Position numbers and translations under genes: made by a program
Shown: piece after piece, positions 15,223-22,157 of the stretch
Layout: the number at the start of each line of letters is the position of its first letter
Numbering within the stretch: position 1 is the stretch's first letter
Notes under the pieces: generated by a model
Database searches by the model: none
Seen by the model: only the letters and a program-made list of their open reading frames with translations
What the model was told of the DNA's origin: nothing
From: an uncultured beta proteobacterium
GTDB taxonomy: Bacteria > Pseudomonadota > Gammaproteobacteria > Burkholderiales > Rhodocyclaceae
DNA: 23,301 nt
Assembly (NCBI GenBank): GCA_903933395.1
Contig: CAIZKA010000272.1
Span: forward strand, 1-23,301
Reading direction: 5' to 3'

Positions 15223-15517
15223 GGGGTTCTCCTTGGCCTGGCAGCAGATACTAGCTGCCGAGGCTGCGAATGTGAAGTCAGCCGGCAAACCAGGATCGGC
15301 ACAGGAACCGATCCCATGAATCGCCCCCTTCTTCACGCCGGGGCGGGCCACGATCAGGCTTTGGCACTCCGGGGCGTCGCCTTTGCCGTGTTCGGCAGGG
15401 TTCGCAAGCGGCCGCCCATAGTCACAGGGACCTACCGCAGCTTGGCCATCTGCGCGGCACGGCGACTGCCGATCGCGGCTAAACTGAACACTGTTTCCTC
15501 ACATGGAATGACAAACA
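15223..15517. other. divergent intergenic region, no gene seen
   Basis: This 295-base gap separates the divergent HpaB-like and DUF808 genes and must hold both promoters. I see no convincing -35/-10 pair, no strong dyad and no small frame with a ribosome site and sensible composition. Confidence 0.5.
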
Positions 15518-16453
15518 ATGGCCGGCGCCAGCCTCCTCGCACTGCTCGACGACATCGCCACCATCCTCGACGATGTGGCGGTGATGACCAAGGTCGCGGC
15601 GAAAAAGACTGCCGGCGTGCTCGGCGACGACCTTGCGCTGAACGCCCAGCAGGTCACCGGCGTGCGTGCCGAGCGCGAACTGCCGGTGGTCTGGGCGGTG
15701 GGCGTCGGCTCGCTGAAGAACAAGCTGATCCTGGTACCGGCGGCGCTGGCGATCAGCGCGCTGTTGCCGATAGCGATCACGCCCCTGCTGATGCTGGGCG
15801 GCCTATACCTCTGCTTCGAGGGCGTGGAAAAGCTGGCGCACAAGTGGCTGCACGCGCCCGCCGAAGACCATGCCCATCATGCCGAACAATTGGCGCTGCT
15901 GGCCGACCCGGCGGTCGACCTGGTGGCGATGGAAAAGGACAAGATCAAGGGCGCGATACGCACCGATTTCGTGCTTTCCGCCGAGATCATCGTCATCGCC
16001 CTGGGTACCGTGGCCGACAAGCCCTTCGGCACCCAGGTGGCGGTGCTCGCCGGGATCGGCCTCTTGATGACCGTGGGCGTGTATGGCTTCGTCGCCGCCA
16101 TCGTCAAGATGGACGATGCGGGCGCCTGGCTGCTGCAGCGCGGCGGCCGGCTGCAGGCGGCGGTCGGGCGGGGCTTGCTGCTCGCGGCGCCGAAGCTGAT
16201 GAAGGCGCTGACGGTGATCGGCACGGCGGCGATGTTCATGGTCGGCGGCAGCATCCTGATGCACGGCATACCGGGCAGCCACGCGCTGCTGCATCACGTC
16301 GACGATGCATTGCGGGCGGTGGCCGGGTCGGGCGCCGTGCTCGCCGCCGTGGTGCCGACACTGCTCGACATGCTGCTCGGCGTGGTTGCCGGTGCCATGA
16401 CTCTCGCGGCGGTGACACTGTTCGGCCGCCTTCGCGGCAGGGACGTGCATTAA
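15518..16453 (+). CDS. DUF808 (YedI-family) inner-membrane protein
   Basis: Encodes 311 residues. The N-terminus MAGASLLALLDDIATILDDVA and the following KKTAGVLGDDLALNAQQVTG are diagnostic of DUF808. Several hydrophobic spans follow (about 75-105, 165-205, 230-255, 270-305). A cytoplasmic stretch with WLHAPAEDHAHHAEQ and the conserved EKDKIKGAIRTDFVLSAEI lies between. Function is unknown across the family. ATG 15518 has a GGA about 11 bases upstream. It is convergent with the NTF2-like gene, leaving only 24 bases between stops and no clear terminator. Confidence 0.93.
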   Translation: MAGASLLALLDDIATILDDVAVMTKVAAKKTAGVLGDDLALNAQQVTGVRAERELPVVWAVGVGSLKNKLILVPAALAISALLPIAITPLLMLGGLYLCFEGVEKLAHKWLHAPAEDHAHHAEQLALLADPAVDLVAMEKDKIKGAIRTDFVLSAEIIVIALGTVADKPFGTQVAVLAGIGLLMTVGVYGFVAAIVKMDDAGAWLLQRGGRLQAAVGRGLLLAAPKLMKALTVIGTAAMFMVGGSILMHGIPGSHALLHHVDDALRAVAGSGAVLAAVVPTLLDMLLGVVAGAMTLAAVTLFGRLRGRDVH

Positions 16454-16477
16454 GTACGCGATGTCCGGCGGCGCATG

Positions 16478-16900
16478 TCAGGCGCGTCCCATGCGTTGCA
16501 GACCGCGCATCAGCGCACCCAGAAACGGCAGCTTGGCATAGAGCTCTTCGGCGGCGTCCCAGTAGTCGCGGTGCAGCACGACCTTGCCTTCCGTGTTGAA
16601 GCGCAGATGGCTGCTGCCGCGCACGCAGATCGCCTGCGGCCGGCGTCCGCGGCTGCGGAAGTGGAAATCCCACAGCAGCATGACGCCATCCTCGCCGCTG
16701 AAGCGGCTGCCGATGACGAAGCGCGGTTCATCGACCTGGGTGAACATGTGGCGGAAGATGCGGGCGATGGCGTCGGTGCCGCGCACCTCGTTGAAGGGGT
16801 CCTTGAACTTGGCGTCGGCGGTATAGAACTGCGGGATACGGTCGATGGTCTGCGGGCTCAGGTGCTCGAACCAGTCGATGAGGGCTTGCGCGTCGTTCAT
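16478..16900 (-). CDS. nuclear transport factor 2 (SnoaL)-like protein
   Basis: Encodes 140 residues from ATG 16900. An alternative GTG at 16909 overlaps the SDR stop as GTGA and would add three residues; neither has a strong ribosome site. The family pattern is ALIDWFEHLSP, then FYTADAKFKDPFNEVRG (typical NTF2-like cone entry), FRHMFTQVDEPRF, MLLWDFHFRS, and HRDYWDAAEELYAKLPFLG at the end. Such proteins bind or isomerise small hydrophobic compounds, or act as accessory subunits. It is the last gene of the lipid operon, so the ligand may be a modified fatty-acid intermediate, which is inference. Confidence 0.88.
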   Translation of the reverse strand: MNDAQALIDWFEHLSPQTIDRIPQFYTADAKFKDPFNEVRGTDAIARIFRHMFTQVDEPRFVIGSRFSGEDGVMLLWDFHFRSRGRRPQAICVRGSSHLRFNTEGKVVLHRDYWDAAEELYAKLPFLGALMRGLQRMGRA

Positions 16901-16905
16901 GGCGG

Positions 16906-17673
16906 TCACAACCGGGTGAAGCGCTTTACCAGCGCGAAGTAAAGACCATAGGGCAGCATGCGCAGCAGTTTCAGCCAGACCGTGAAGCGGCGCGGAAAAT
17001 GGATCTCGAAACTGCCGCGGGCGAAGCCGGCGATGATTTCTTCCGCCGCCTGCTGCGGGCTGATCAGCGCCGGCATCTCGAAATCGTTGGCGGCAGTCAT
17101 CGGCGTCGCGACGAAGCCGGGGTTGATGAGGTAGACCGACAGGCCGCGCGGCGCGAGATCGAGATACAGGGCTTCGGCGAAATTTATCAGCGCCGCCTTG
17201 GTCGGGCCATAGGCCGCCGCCTTCGGCAGGCCGCGATAGCCGGCGACACTGGAGACGAAGGCCAGCGCGCCGCTGCCCTGCTGCAGCAGTTGCGGTATCA
17301 GCCGTGCCGTGGCGGCCATCGGCGCGCGCAGGTTGATCGCCAGCAGCCGGTCGATGTCATTGGCGTCGAGCTGCCAGGCGCGCATCGGCGCGTAGGCGCC
17401 GGCGCAAAACACCACCAGGTCTATGCCGCCCCAGTGCTGAAACAGGTCGTCCGCGGTGCGGATGAAGGCGTCGTCGTCGGTGAGGTCGAAGGCCAGCACC
17501 AGCGCTTCGCCTTGTCCGGCGGCTACAGCCTGCAAGGCCTCGGCCCGCCGCGCCGAAACGGCGACAAGGGCGCCGCGCTGCAACAGCGCCGTCGCCAGCG
17601 CCGCGCCGATGCCCGACGAGGCGCCGATGATCCAGACGCGCTGCCCGGCCCAGTCGCGGATGGGCTTGTTCAT
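16906..17673 (-). CDS. short-chain dehydrogenase/reductase
   Basis: Encodes 255 residues; ATG 17673 overlaps the DUF3833 stop as ATGA. It is a classical SDR: nucleotide motif GASSGIG at residues 17-23, NLRAP after strand 4, catalytic Ser in VSSVAGYRG, catalytic Tyr and Lys in YGPTKAAL, and NPGFVATPM. The C-terminus adds a basic and hydrophobic tail (FPRRFTVWLKLLRMLPYGLYFALVKRF), suggesting membrane contact. It likely reduces a keto or oxidises a hydroxy group on a lipid-like substrate, given its operon partners. Confidence 0.93.
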   Translation of the reverse strand: MNKPIRDWAGQRVWIIGASSGIGAALATALLQRGALVAVSARRAEALQAVAAGQGEALVLAFDLTDDDAFIRTADDLFQHWGGIDLVVFCAGAYAPMRAWQLDANDIDRLLAINLRAPMAATARLIPQLLQQGSGALAFVSSVAGYRGLPKAAAYGPTKAALINFAEALYLDLAPRGLSVYLINPGFVATPMTAANDFEMPALISPQQAAEEIIAGFARGSFEIHFPRRFTVWLKLLRMLPYGLYFALVKRFTRL

Positions 17674-18221
17674 GGTGTCCTGCGCTTGAGCGAGAGCGTG
17701 ACTTCGCCCAGCCTGAGCCCGTACTTGCTCATCAGCGAACGGTTGAGCATGACCTGGTCGTCGACCAGGAACATCCAGTCGTCGAAATCGACGTGGATGA
17801 CTTTGCCGTCGACGTTCAGCGCCAGCACGTAGCGCCAGCGCAGGGCATTGCCCGCAGTCTCGCCCAGGGCTTCGCCGACCACGTCGCCGGCGGTACCGGT
17901 GAAGCGTCCGCCGCCGGTGTCGCGCAGGGTCCACACGCGGTGCGGCGGGTTGCCGCCCTGTTCGCCGTCGGACCAGGTGAAGCGCTCGTCGAGCGTGCCC
18001 GTGTCGCCCGCCCACTTCGATTCGATCACGACGTGGAAACGCTTGATCACCTTGCCCGAGCGGTCCTGGAACATGCCCCAGCCGTCCACCGTGCCGGAGA
18101 AGAATTTTCGCATATCGAGTTGCGGCGTTTCGGCGCGGTACTGCTCGACGTCGATGCCGGCGCAGCCGCCGAGGGCGACGGCGGCGAGCAGGGCGGCGGC
18201 CTGGCGCAAATAACGGATCAT
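17670..18221 (-). CDS. DUF3833 lipoprotein
   Basis: Encodes 183 residues. The lipoprotein signal ends in LGGC with lipidated Cys20. The rest is a beta-rich DUF3833 domain: FFSGTVDGWGMFQDRSGK, FHVVIESKWAGD, LDERFTWSDGE, then DDWMFLVDDQVMLNRSLMSKYG near the end. The fold is probably lipocalin-like, with a role in periplasmic lipid binding inferred from context. Its start overlaps the MFS stop (ATGA) and its stop overlaps the SDR start. Function is not established for the family. Confidence 0.9.
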   Translation of the reverse strand: MIRYLRQAAALLAAVALGGCAGIDVEQYRAETPQLDMRKFFSGTVDGWGMFQDRSGKVIKRFHVVIESKWAGDTGTLDERFTWSDGEQGGNPPHRVWTLRDTGGGRFTGTAGDVVGEALGETAGNALRWRYVLALNVDGKVIHVDFDDWMFLVDDQVMLNRSLMSKYGLRLGEVTLSLKRRTP

Positions 18222-19492
18222 GCTGTCTTCCCTTCGAATTGATGCCGCCAGCGCCACAGCAGCAGCAAGGAGATGACTTTGATCGCGGCCGGCAGCAGGG
18301 CGTAGGTGGCCGCCAGCGCGACCAGCCCTTGGCTCGCCGTGTCGCCGGCGCCGACTTTGTAGCCGAAGAGCGCGACCAGCGGCAGGGCGATGCCGGCGGC
18401 CAGCGCGAGGTTGAACTTGGTGACGAAATTCCACACGCCGAAATAGGCGCCGGCGCCTGCGACCTTGCGCCCGGTGCGGCGGCCCTCGGCCAGCAAGTCG
18501 GCCAGCAGCGCCGGCGGCAGCGCCAGCTCGGCGCCGAGCGCGGCGCCGCTGGCGGCGCAGATCAAGACAAAGGCGAGGCCGTCGCCGGCGTCGAGCAGGA
18601 AGGCCCAGACGAAGCTGACTATCGCCAGCACCATGCTTGCCATCCAGGCGCGCACCTTGCCGTGGCGACGGGCGAGTGCAACCCAGCCCGGCAGGGCGAG
18701 GCCGCCGCAGACGAAATAGATGACGAGGAACATGCCTTGCCATTCCGGCATGCGCAGCACGTCGGCGATGAAGAACAGCACCAGCGTGGCGGGAATCGCC
18801 GAGGCGATGCCGCCCGCCGCCAGCACAATCAGCAGGCGGCCGAAGCGCCGGTCGTCGAACACGGCCGAAAGCGGCAGGCCTTGTTGCGCCGGTCCCGGCG
18901 GCACGGCCGCCGGCGGTGCGCCGGCAAAGGTGGCGAGTGCGGCAACGGCCAGGATCGGCACGAAGATCCAGCCCAGATACTGCAGCGCCGTTGCGGCATC
19001 GCTGGCCAGCAGCGATGGCAGCGCGGCCGCCACCACCACGCCGCCCAGCGCGAAGATTTCGCGCGCGGCAGTGACGCGCACACGCTCCTGCGGCGTATCG
19101 CCGATCTCGGCGCCCCAGGCATGGTAGTTGATGGTGGCCAGGCTGAAGCCGATGAAAGTTAGCGCCAGGGTCAGCACCAGCCACACCACGCCTCCGTTGG
19201 AGGGCGGTGTCAATAGAGCGGCCAGCCCCAGCGCCAGCGCCGGCAGGGCGAAGGCGATCAGGCGGCGGCGGTTGCCCAGCCGGTCGCTCCACTGTCCCAG
19301 CAGCGGATCGATCAGCGCATCGGCAAAGCGCGTCAGCAGCAGCACGGCGCCGACCAGGGCCAGCGGCAGGCCGACGCTGTCGGCATACAGCTGCGGCACA
19401 TGCACGTAAAGCGGCAGGGCGGCGAAGGCCAGCGGAAAGCCGAGCGCGCCGTAGGCCAGCATCTGCCGCGTCGGCAGGCGTGCCGGAACCAT
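18218..19492 (-). CDS. GPH/MFS-family transporter
   Basis: Encodes 424 residues with about 12 predicted membrane spans. Features typical of the GPH (sugar:cation symporter) branch are ADALIDPLLGQWSDRLGNRRR after span 2 and INYHAWGAEIGDTPQERVRVTA around the central loop. GPH members in this kind of operon are annotated as sugar/cation symporters, but the neighbours suggest a lipid or oxidised product. Its ATG shares one base with the stop of the chalcone-isomerase-like gene and its stop overlaps the DUF3833 start. Confidence 0.9.
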   Translation of the reverse strand: MVPARLPTRQMLAYGALGFPLAFAALPLYVHVPQLYADSVGLPLALVGAVLLLTRFADALIDPLLGQWSDRLGNRRRLIAFALPALALGLAALLTPPSNGGVVWLVLTLALTFIGFSLATINYHAWGAEIGDTPQERVRVTAAREIFALGGVVVAAALPSLLASDAATALQYLGWIFVPILAVAALATFAGAPPAAVPPGPAQQGLPLSAVFDDRRFGRLLIVLAAGGIASAIPATLVLFFIADVLRMPEWQGMFLVIYFVCGGLALPGWVALARRHGKVRAWMASMVLAIVSFVWAFLLDAGDGLAFVLICAASGAALGAELALPPALLADLLAEGRRTGRKVAGAGAYFGVWNFVTKFNLALAAGIALPLVALFGYKVGAGDTASQGLVALAATYALLPAAIKVISLLLLWRWRHQFEGKTA

Positions 19493-20040
19493 CAGCCGAG
19501 GCCGAGCAGGCGCGCGCGCAGGGCCGGCTCGCGGGTGCGCGGGTCAAGCCAGATGGCGAAGAAGGCGCGGGCGAAGTCGGCGTCGTCGATGCGCCCGGTG
19601 AGCCTGCCCTGATGGTAGAACTCGGCGCCGCGCTCGGGCAGGTGCACGCCGTGGATCACTTCGTCGGTGCGCACGTCGGGGAAGACGCGCTCCAGATCGA
19701 TTTTCCAGCGCGCCAGGCGTTCGCCGTCGGCGCCGCCCATGCGCTGCATTTCCTCGATGCTGGCCTGCACCAGGCGCGCCGATGGAATGTCGCGCGCATA
19801 GCGCAGTTCCAGCGCATAAGGCTGCCCCGCCTGCCAGCGCCCGTCCGGCGCCCACAGGCTCGCCTGATACAGGCGGAAGCCGAACCAGCGCATGTCGCCC
19901 TGGCCCTGCACCCGCCAGTCCGGCGGCAGTATCGTGCCGGCCGCGGCGACCAGGCCGGCGGCGAGCAGGGCGACAAGGCCGAGCAGCCAGCTGACCGCCC
20001 TCAACGGGGGCAAGCGCAGCGTACGGGCGACAAGCTTCAT
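19492..20040 (-). CDS. chalcone-isomerase-like protein
   Basis: Encodes 182 residues. A membrane-spanning or signal segment occupies about residues 12-36 (AVSWLLGLVALLAAG). The remainder matches the chalcone isomerase-like family: MRWFGFRLYQASLWAPDG, YALELRYARDIPSARLV, RWKIDLERVFPDVRTDEVI, then FYHQGRLTGRIDDADFARAFFAIWLD. Bacterial members are periplasmic and usually not true chalcone isomerases; fatty-acid binding is a plausible role. It is preceded by an interspersed repeat that separates it from the cfa-like gene. Confidence 0.88.
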   Translation of the reverse strand: MKLVARTLRLPPLRAVSWLLGLVALLAAGLVAAAGTILPPDWRVQGQGDMRWFGFRLYQASLWAPDGRWQAGQPYALELRYARDIPSARLVQASIEEMQRMGGADGERLARWKIDLERVFPDVRTDEVIHGVHLPERGAEFYHQGRLTGRIDDADFARAFFAIWLDPRTREPALRARLLGLG

Positions 20041-20046
20041 CTCGTT

Positions 20047-20135
20047 ATCCCGGGCTTGACCCCGGATCGGGTCCGGGGCAGGCTCCGGGATCCAGAAACG
20101 ACGGCCGACTGGATTCCGGCTTTCGCCGGAATGAC
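20047..20135. repeat. interspersed hairpin repeat, copy 2
   Basis: Contains ATTCCGGC-tttc-GCCGGAAT (20113-20132) and ATCCCGGG-5-CCCCGGAT (20047-20067, one mismatch), the same units as copy 1 at 11801-11865 but in opposite orientation, with about 23 extra bases in the middle. It lies inside the lipid operon between the cfa-like and chalcone-isomerase-like genes. Confidence 0.85.
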
Positions 20136-20148
20136 GGGAATTTGAGTC

Positions 20149-21390
20149 TCATGCGCGGGGCTTTTTCAGCAGGAACTGGTACACGTCGGTGGCGCCGGCG
20201 CGAAAGCCCGCTTCGCAGTAGGCCAGGTAGAAACGCCACAGGCGGCGGAAGCGCTCGTCGAAACCCTGCGCCGCGATCTGCGGCCAGGCGGCCTCGAAAT
20301 CACGATGCCAGTGCGAGAGAGTTCGCGCGTAGTCGCCGCCGAAGGCGTGGCGGTCGAGCACGGAAAAGTCGGCGCCGGCGGCACGGCGTTCGAAGACTTG
20401 CGGCGAAGGCAGCATGCCGCCGGGGAAGATGTGGCGCTGGATGAAGTCGGTGCCGCGGCGGTAGGCAGCGAAGCGCTCGTTGGCGATGGTGATGGTCTGC
20501 ACCGCGGCGCGCCCGCCCGGCTTGAGGCACTTGTGCAACTGCGTGAAGTAGCCCGGCCAGAAGCGCTCGCCGACGGCTTCGAACATTTCGATGGAGACGA
20601 TATGGTCGTACCGGCCGCGCACGTCGCGGTAATCGGTCAGCGAAAAGTCGGCGAGGTCGGCGAAGCCCTTTTGTTGCGCCCGCGCCTGCGACCATTCCAG
20701 TTGCGACGGCGAGAGCGTGACGCCATGTACCTTGCAGCCGAACTCGGTGGCGGCGATCTCCGCCAAGCCGCCCCAGCCGCAGCCGACTTCGAGGATCGTG
20801 TCGCCGGGCTTCGGGTCGAGCATCTCCAGCAGGCGCATGTACTTCTGGCGTTGCGCCTGCTGCAGCGACTGCTGCGGATCGGCGCCGAACAGCGCCGACG
20901 AATAGCTCATCGACGGATCGAGCCAGAGCTTGTAGAAGTCGTTGCCGATGTCGTAGTGGGCGAGGATGTTGCGTTTCGAGCCGGCGCGCGTATTGCTGCG
21001 CAGCAGGTGGCGCAGGCGATGGCCGAGCAGCGGCAGCCAGCTGCCATGCACCGCGCGTGCGAGCTGCCCGCGGTTTTCCGCGAGCAGGGTCAGCAGTTCG
21101 GCCGGCTGGTCGCTGTGCCAGTCGCCATCGATCCAGCTTTCGCCGAAGCCGATGTCGCCTTCGGCCAGCACGCGCTGGAACACGCGTTCGTCATTGACTT
21201 CCAGCGTGGCGCGCTCGGCACCGTGGCCGAGCATGATGTTCTGCCCGTCGGGCAGGAGCAGGCGCAGGCTGCCGCCTTCCATGTTCTGCAGCAGCTTGAT
21301 CGCGGTGCGTGTCGCCGGCGCCAGCGTGGCAGGCAGGGCGGCAGCGCGCTGCCTTGGCAAGGGGAGGGAATTCGAAACCAGGGTGTTCAT
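20149..21390 (-). CDS. cyclopropane-fatty-acyl-phospholipid synthase family SAM methyltransferase
   Basis: Encodes 413 residues; ATG 21390 overlaps the DUF1365 stop as ATGA. An N-terminal lipid-binding region (about 20-130, with FGESWIDGDW) leads into the methyltransferase core. Motifs are HYDIGNDFYKLWLD, SYSSALF, the SAM loop LEVGCGWGG, YDHIVSIEMFEAVG and RHIFPGGMLPS. It methylates the double bond of membrane unsaturated acyl chains, giving cyclopropane or methylated fatty acids. In this operon type the product may be a methyl-branched acid rather than a ring. Mature length is near the usual 380-420. Confidence 0.95.
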   Translation of the reverse strand: MNTLVSNSLPLPRQRAAALPATLAPATRTAIKLLQNMEGGSLRLLLPDGQNIMLGHGAERATLEVNDERVFQRVLAEGDIGFGESWIDGDWHSDQPAELLTLLAENRGQLARAVHGSWLPLLGHRLRHLLRSNTRAGSKRNILAHYDIGNDFYKLWLDPSMSYSSALFGADPQQSLQQAQRQKYMRLLEMLDPKPGDTILEVGCGWGGLAEIAATEFGCKVHGVTLSPSQLEWSQARAQQKGFADLADFSLTDYRDVRGRYDHIVSIEMFEAVGERFWPGYFTQLHKCLKPGGRAAVQTITIANERFAAYRRGTDFIQRHIFPGGMLPSPQVFERRAAGADFSVLDRHAFGGDYARTLSHWHRDFEAAWPQIAAQGFDERFRRLWRFYLAYCEAGFRAGATDVYQFLLKKPRA

Positions 21391-22157
21391 CGGGTGGTCT
21401 CCTGCAGGGGGGGTTGCGGTCGGGAATGGAAGACGGCGCGTTTCAGCCAGAGCTGCACGGCCTGCCAGTGGATGCGCCAGACCACGGCCAGCGTCAGCAG
21501 CGGCTGGCGCAGGAGCGCGCGGCGCGCGGCGGTGGCGTCGAGGATTTGCGGCGCGCCTTGCAGCGAGGTGGCCAGCACGCGTTCGCCATCAAGCCAGTAA
21601 TCGAGCTCGACGCGGCGGCGCTGGTTGCCGAGGTCGAAGCGGAAGCGGTATTCGCCGGCCACCGGGAAGAAGGGCGAGACATGGAAGATCTTGCGCGTCG
21701 TCAGCGTGTCGGCGGCAGTGATCGGGCGCTGGTCGGCATGGGCGACGAGGTAGTTGTGATGATCGCCAAAGGTGTTGCGGACTTCCGCCAGCACCGCGCG
21801 CAAGGCGCCGTTGCGGTCATGGCAGAACCAGAAGCTGACCGGATTGAAGACGAAGCCGAACAGGCGCGGAAAGGCCTGCAGCACGACTTCGCCGTCGGCC
21901 GTGTCTATGCCTTCGGCGGCCAGCAAAGCGCGGATCCAGGGTTCCGGCGGCGAACCGTCGCGCGCGCCGTGGTCGCGAAAGCGCAGCGAGAGCGGGCGGG
22001 CGCGTTCGATGCCGAACCAGCGGTTGCCGGCGTCCTGCAATTGAGACAGCGGCAGCGCGAGGAAGAACAGCGGATAGACGAAGCGATGCGCGGTCGGGCT
22101 TTGCCTTGCAGCAAAGCGCGCATGCATCACGGTGCCGGTACACAACTGGGGTGTCAT
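21387..22157 (-). CDS. DUF1365 protein
   Basis: Encodes 256 residues; ATG 22157 overlaps the stop of the flavoprotein as ATGA. The open frame continues to 23162, but that extension is a shadow of the flavoprotein. Family features are the start TGTVMHARFAARQSPTAHRF, YPLFFLALPLS, FPRLFGFVFNPVSFWFCHD, AVLAEVRNTFGDHHNYLV and KIFHVSPFFPVAGEYRF. DUF1365 genes almost always sit between an FAD amine-oxidase-like gene and a cfa-like gene. Its role in acyl-chain modification is not established. Confidence 0.95.
   Translation of the reverse strand: MTPQLCTGTVMHARFAARQSPTAHRFVYPLFFLALPLSQLQDAGNRWFGIERARPLSLRFRDHGARDGSPPEPWIRALLAAEGIDTADGEVVLQAFPRLFGFVFNPVSFWFCHDRNGALRAVLAEVRNTFGDHHNYLVAHADQRPITAADTLTTRKIFHVSPFFPVAGEYRFRFDLGNQRRRVELDYWLDGERVLATSLQGAPQILDATAARRALLRQPLLTLAVVWRIHWQAVQLWLKRAVFHSRPQPPLQETTR

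Noticed and set aside
15360..15380. TTGGCACTCCGGGGCGT as a second sigma-54 promoter
   Set aside because: The -12 GC is absent at the required ten-base spacing.
14638..16599. Very long plus-strand open frame (653 codons) over the HpaB-like and DUF808 genes
   Set aside because: It is antisense to the HpaB-like gene and out of frame with DUF808. The composition is Arg/Gly/Ala-rich shadow sequence with no family features.
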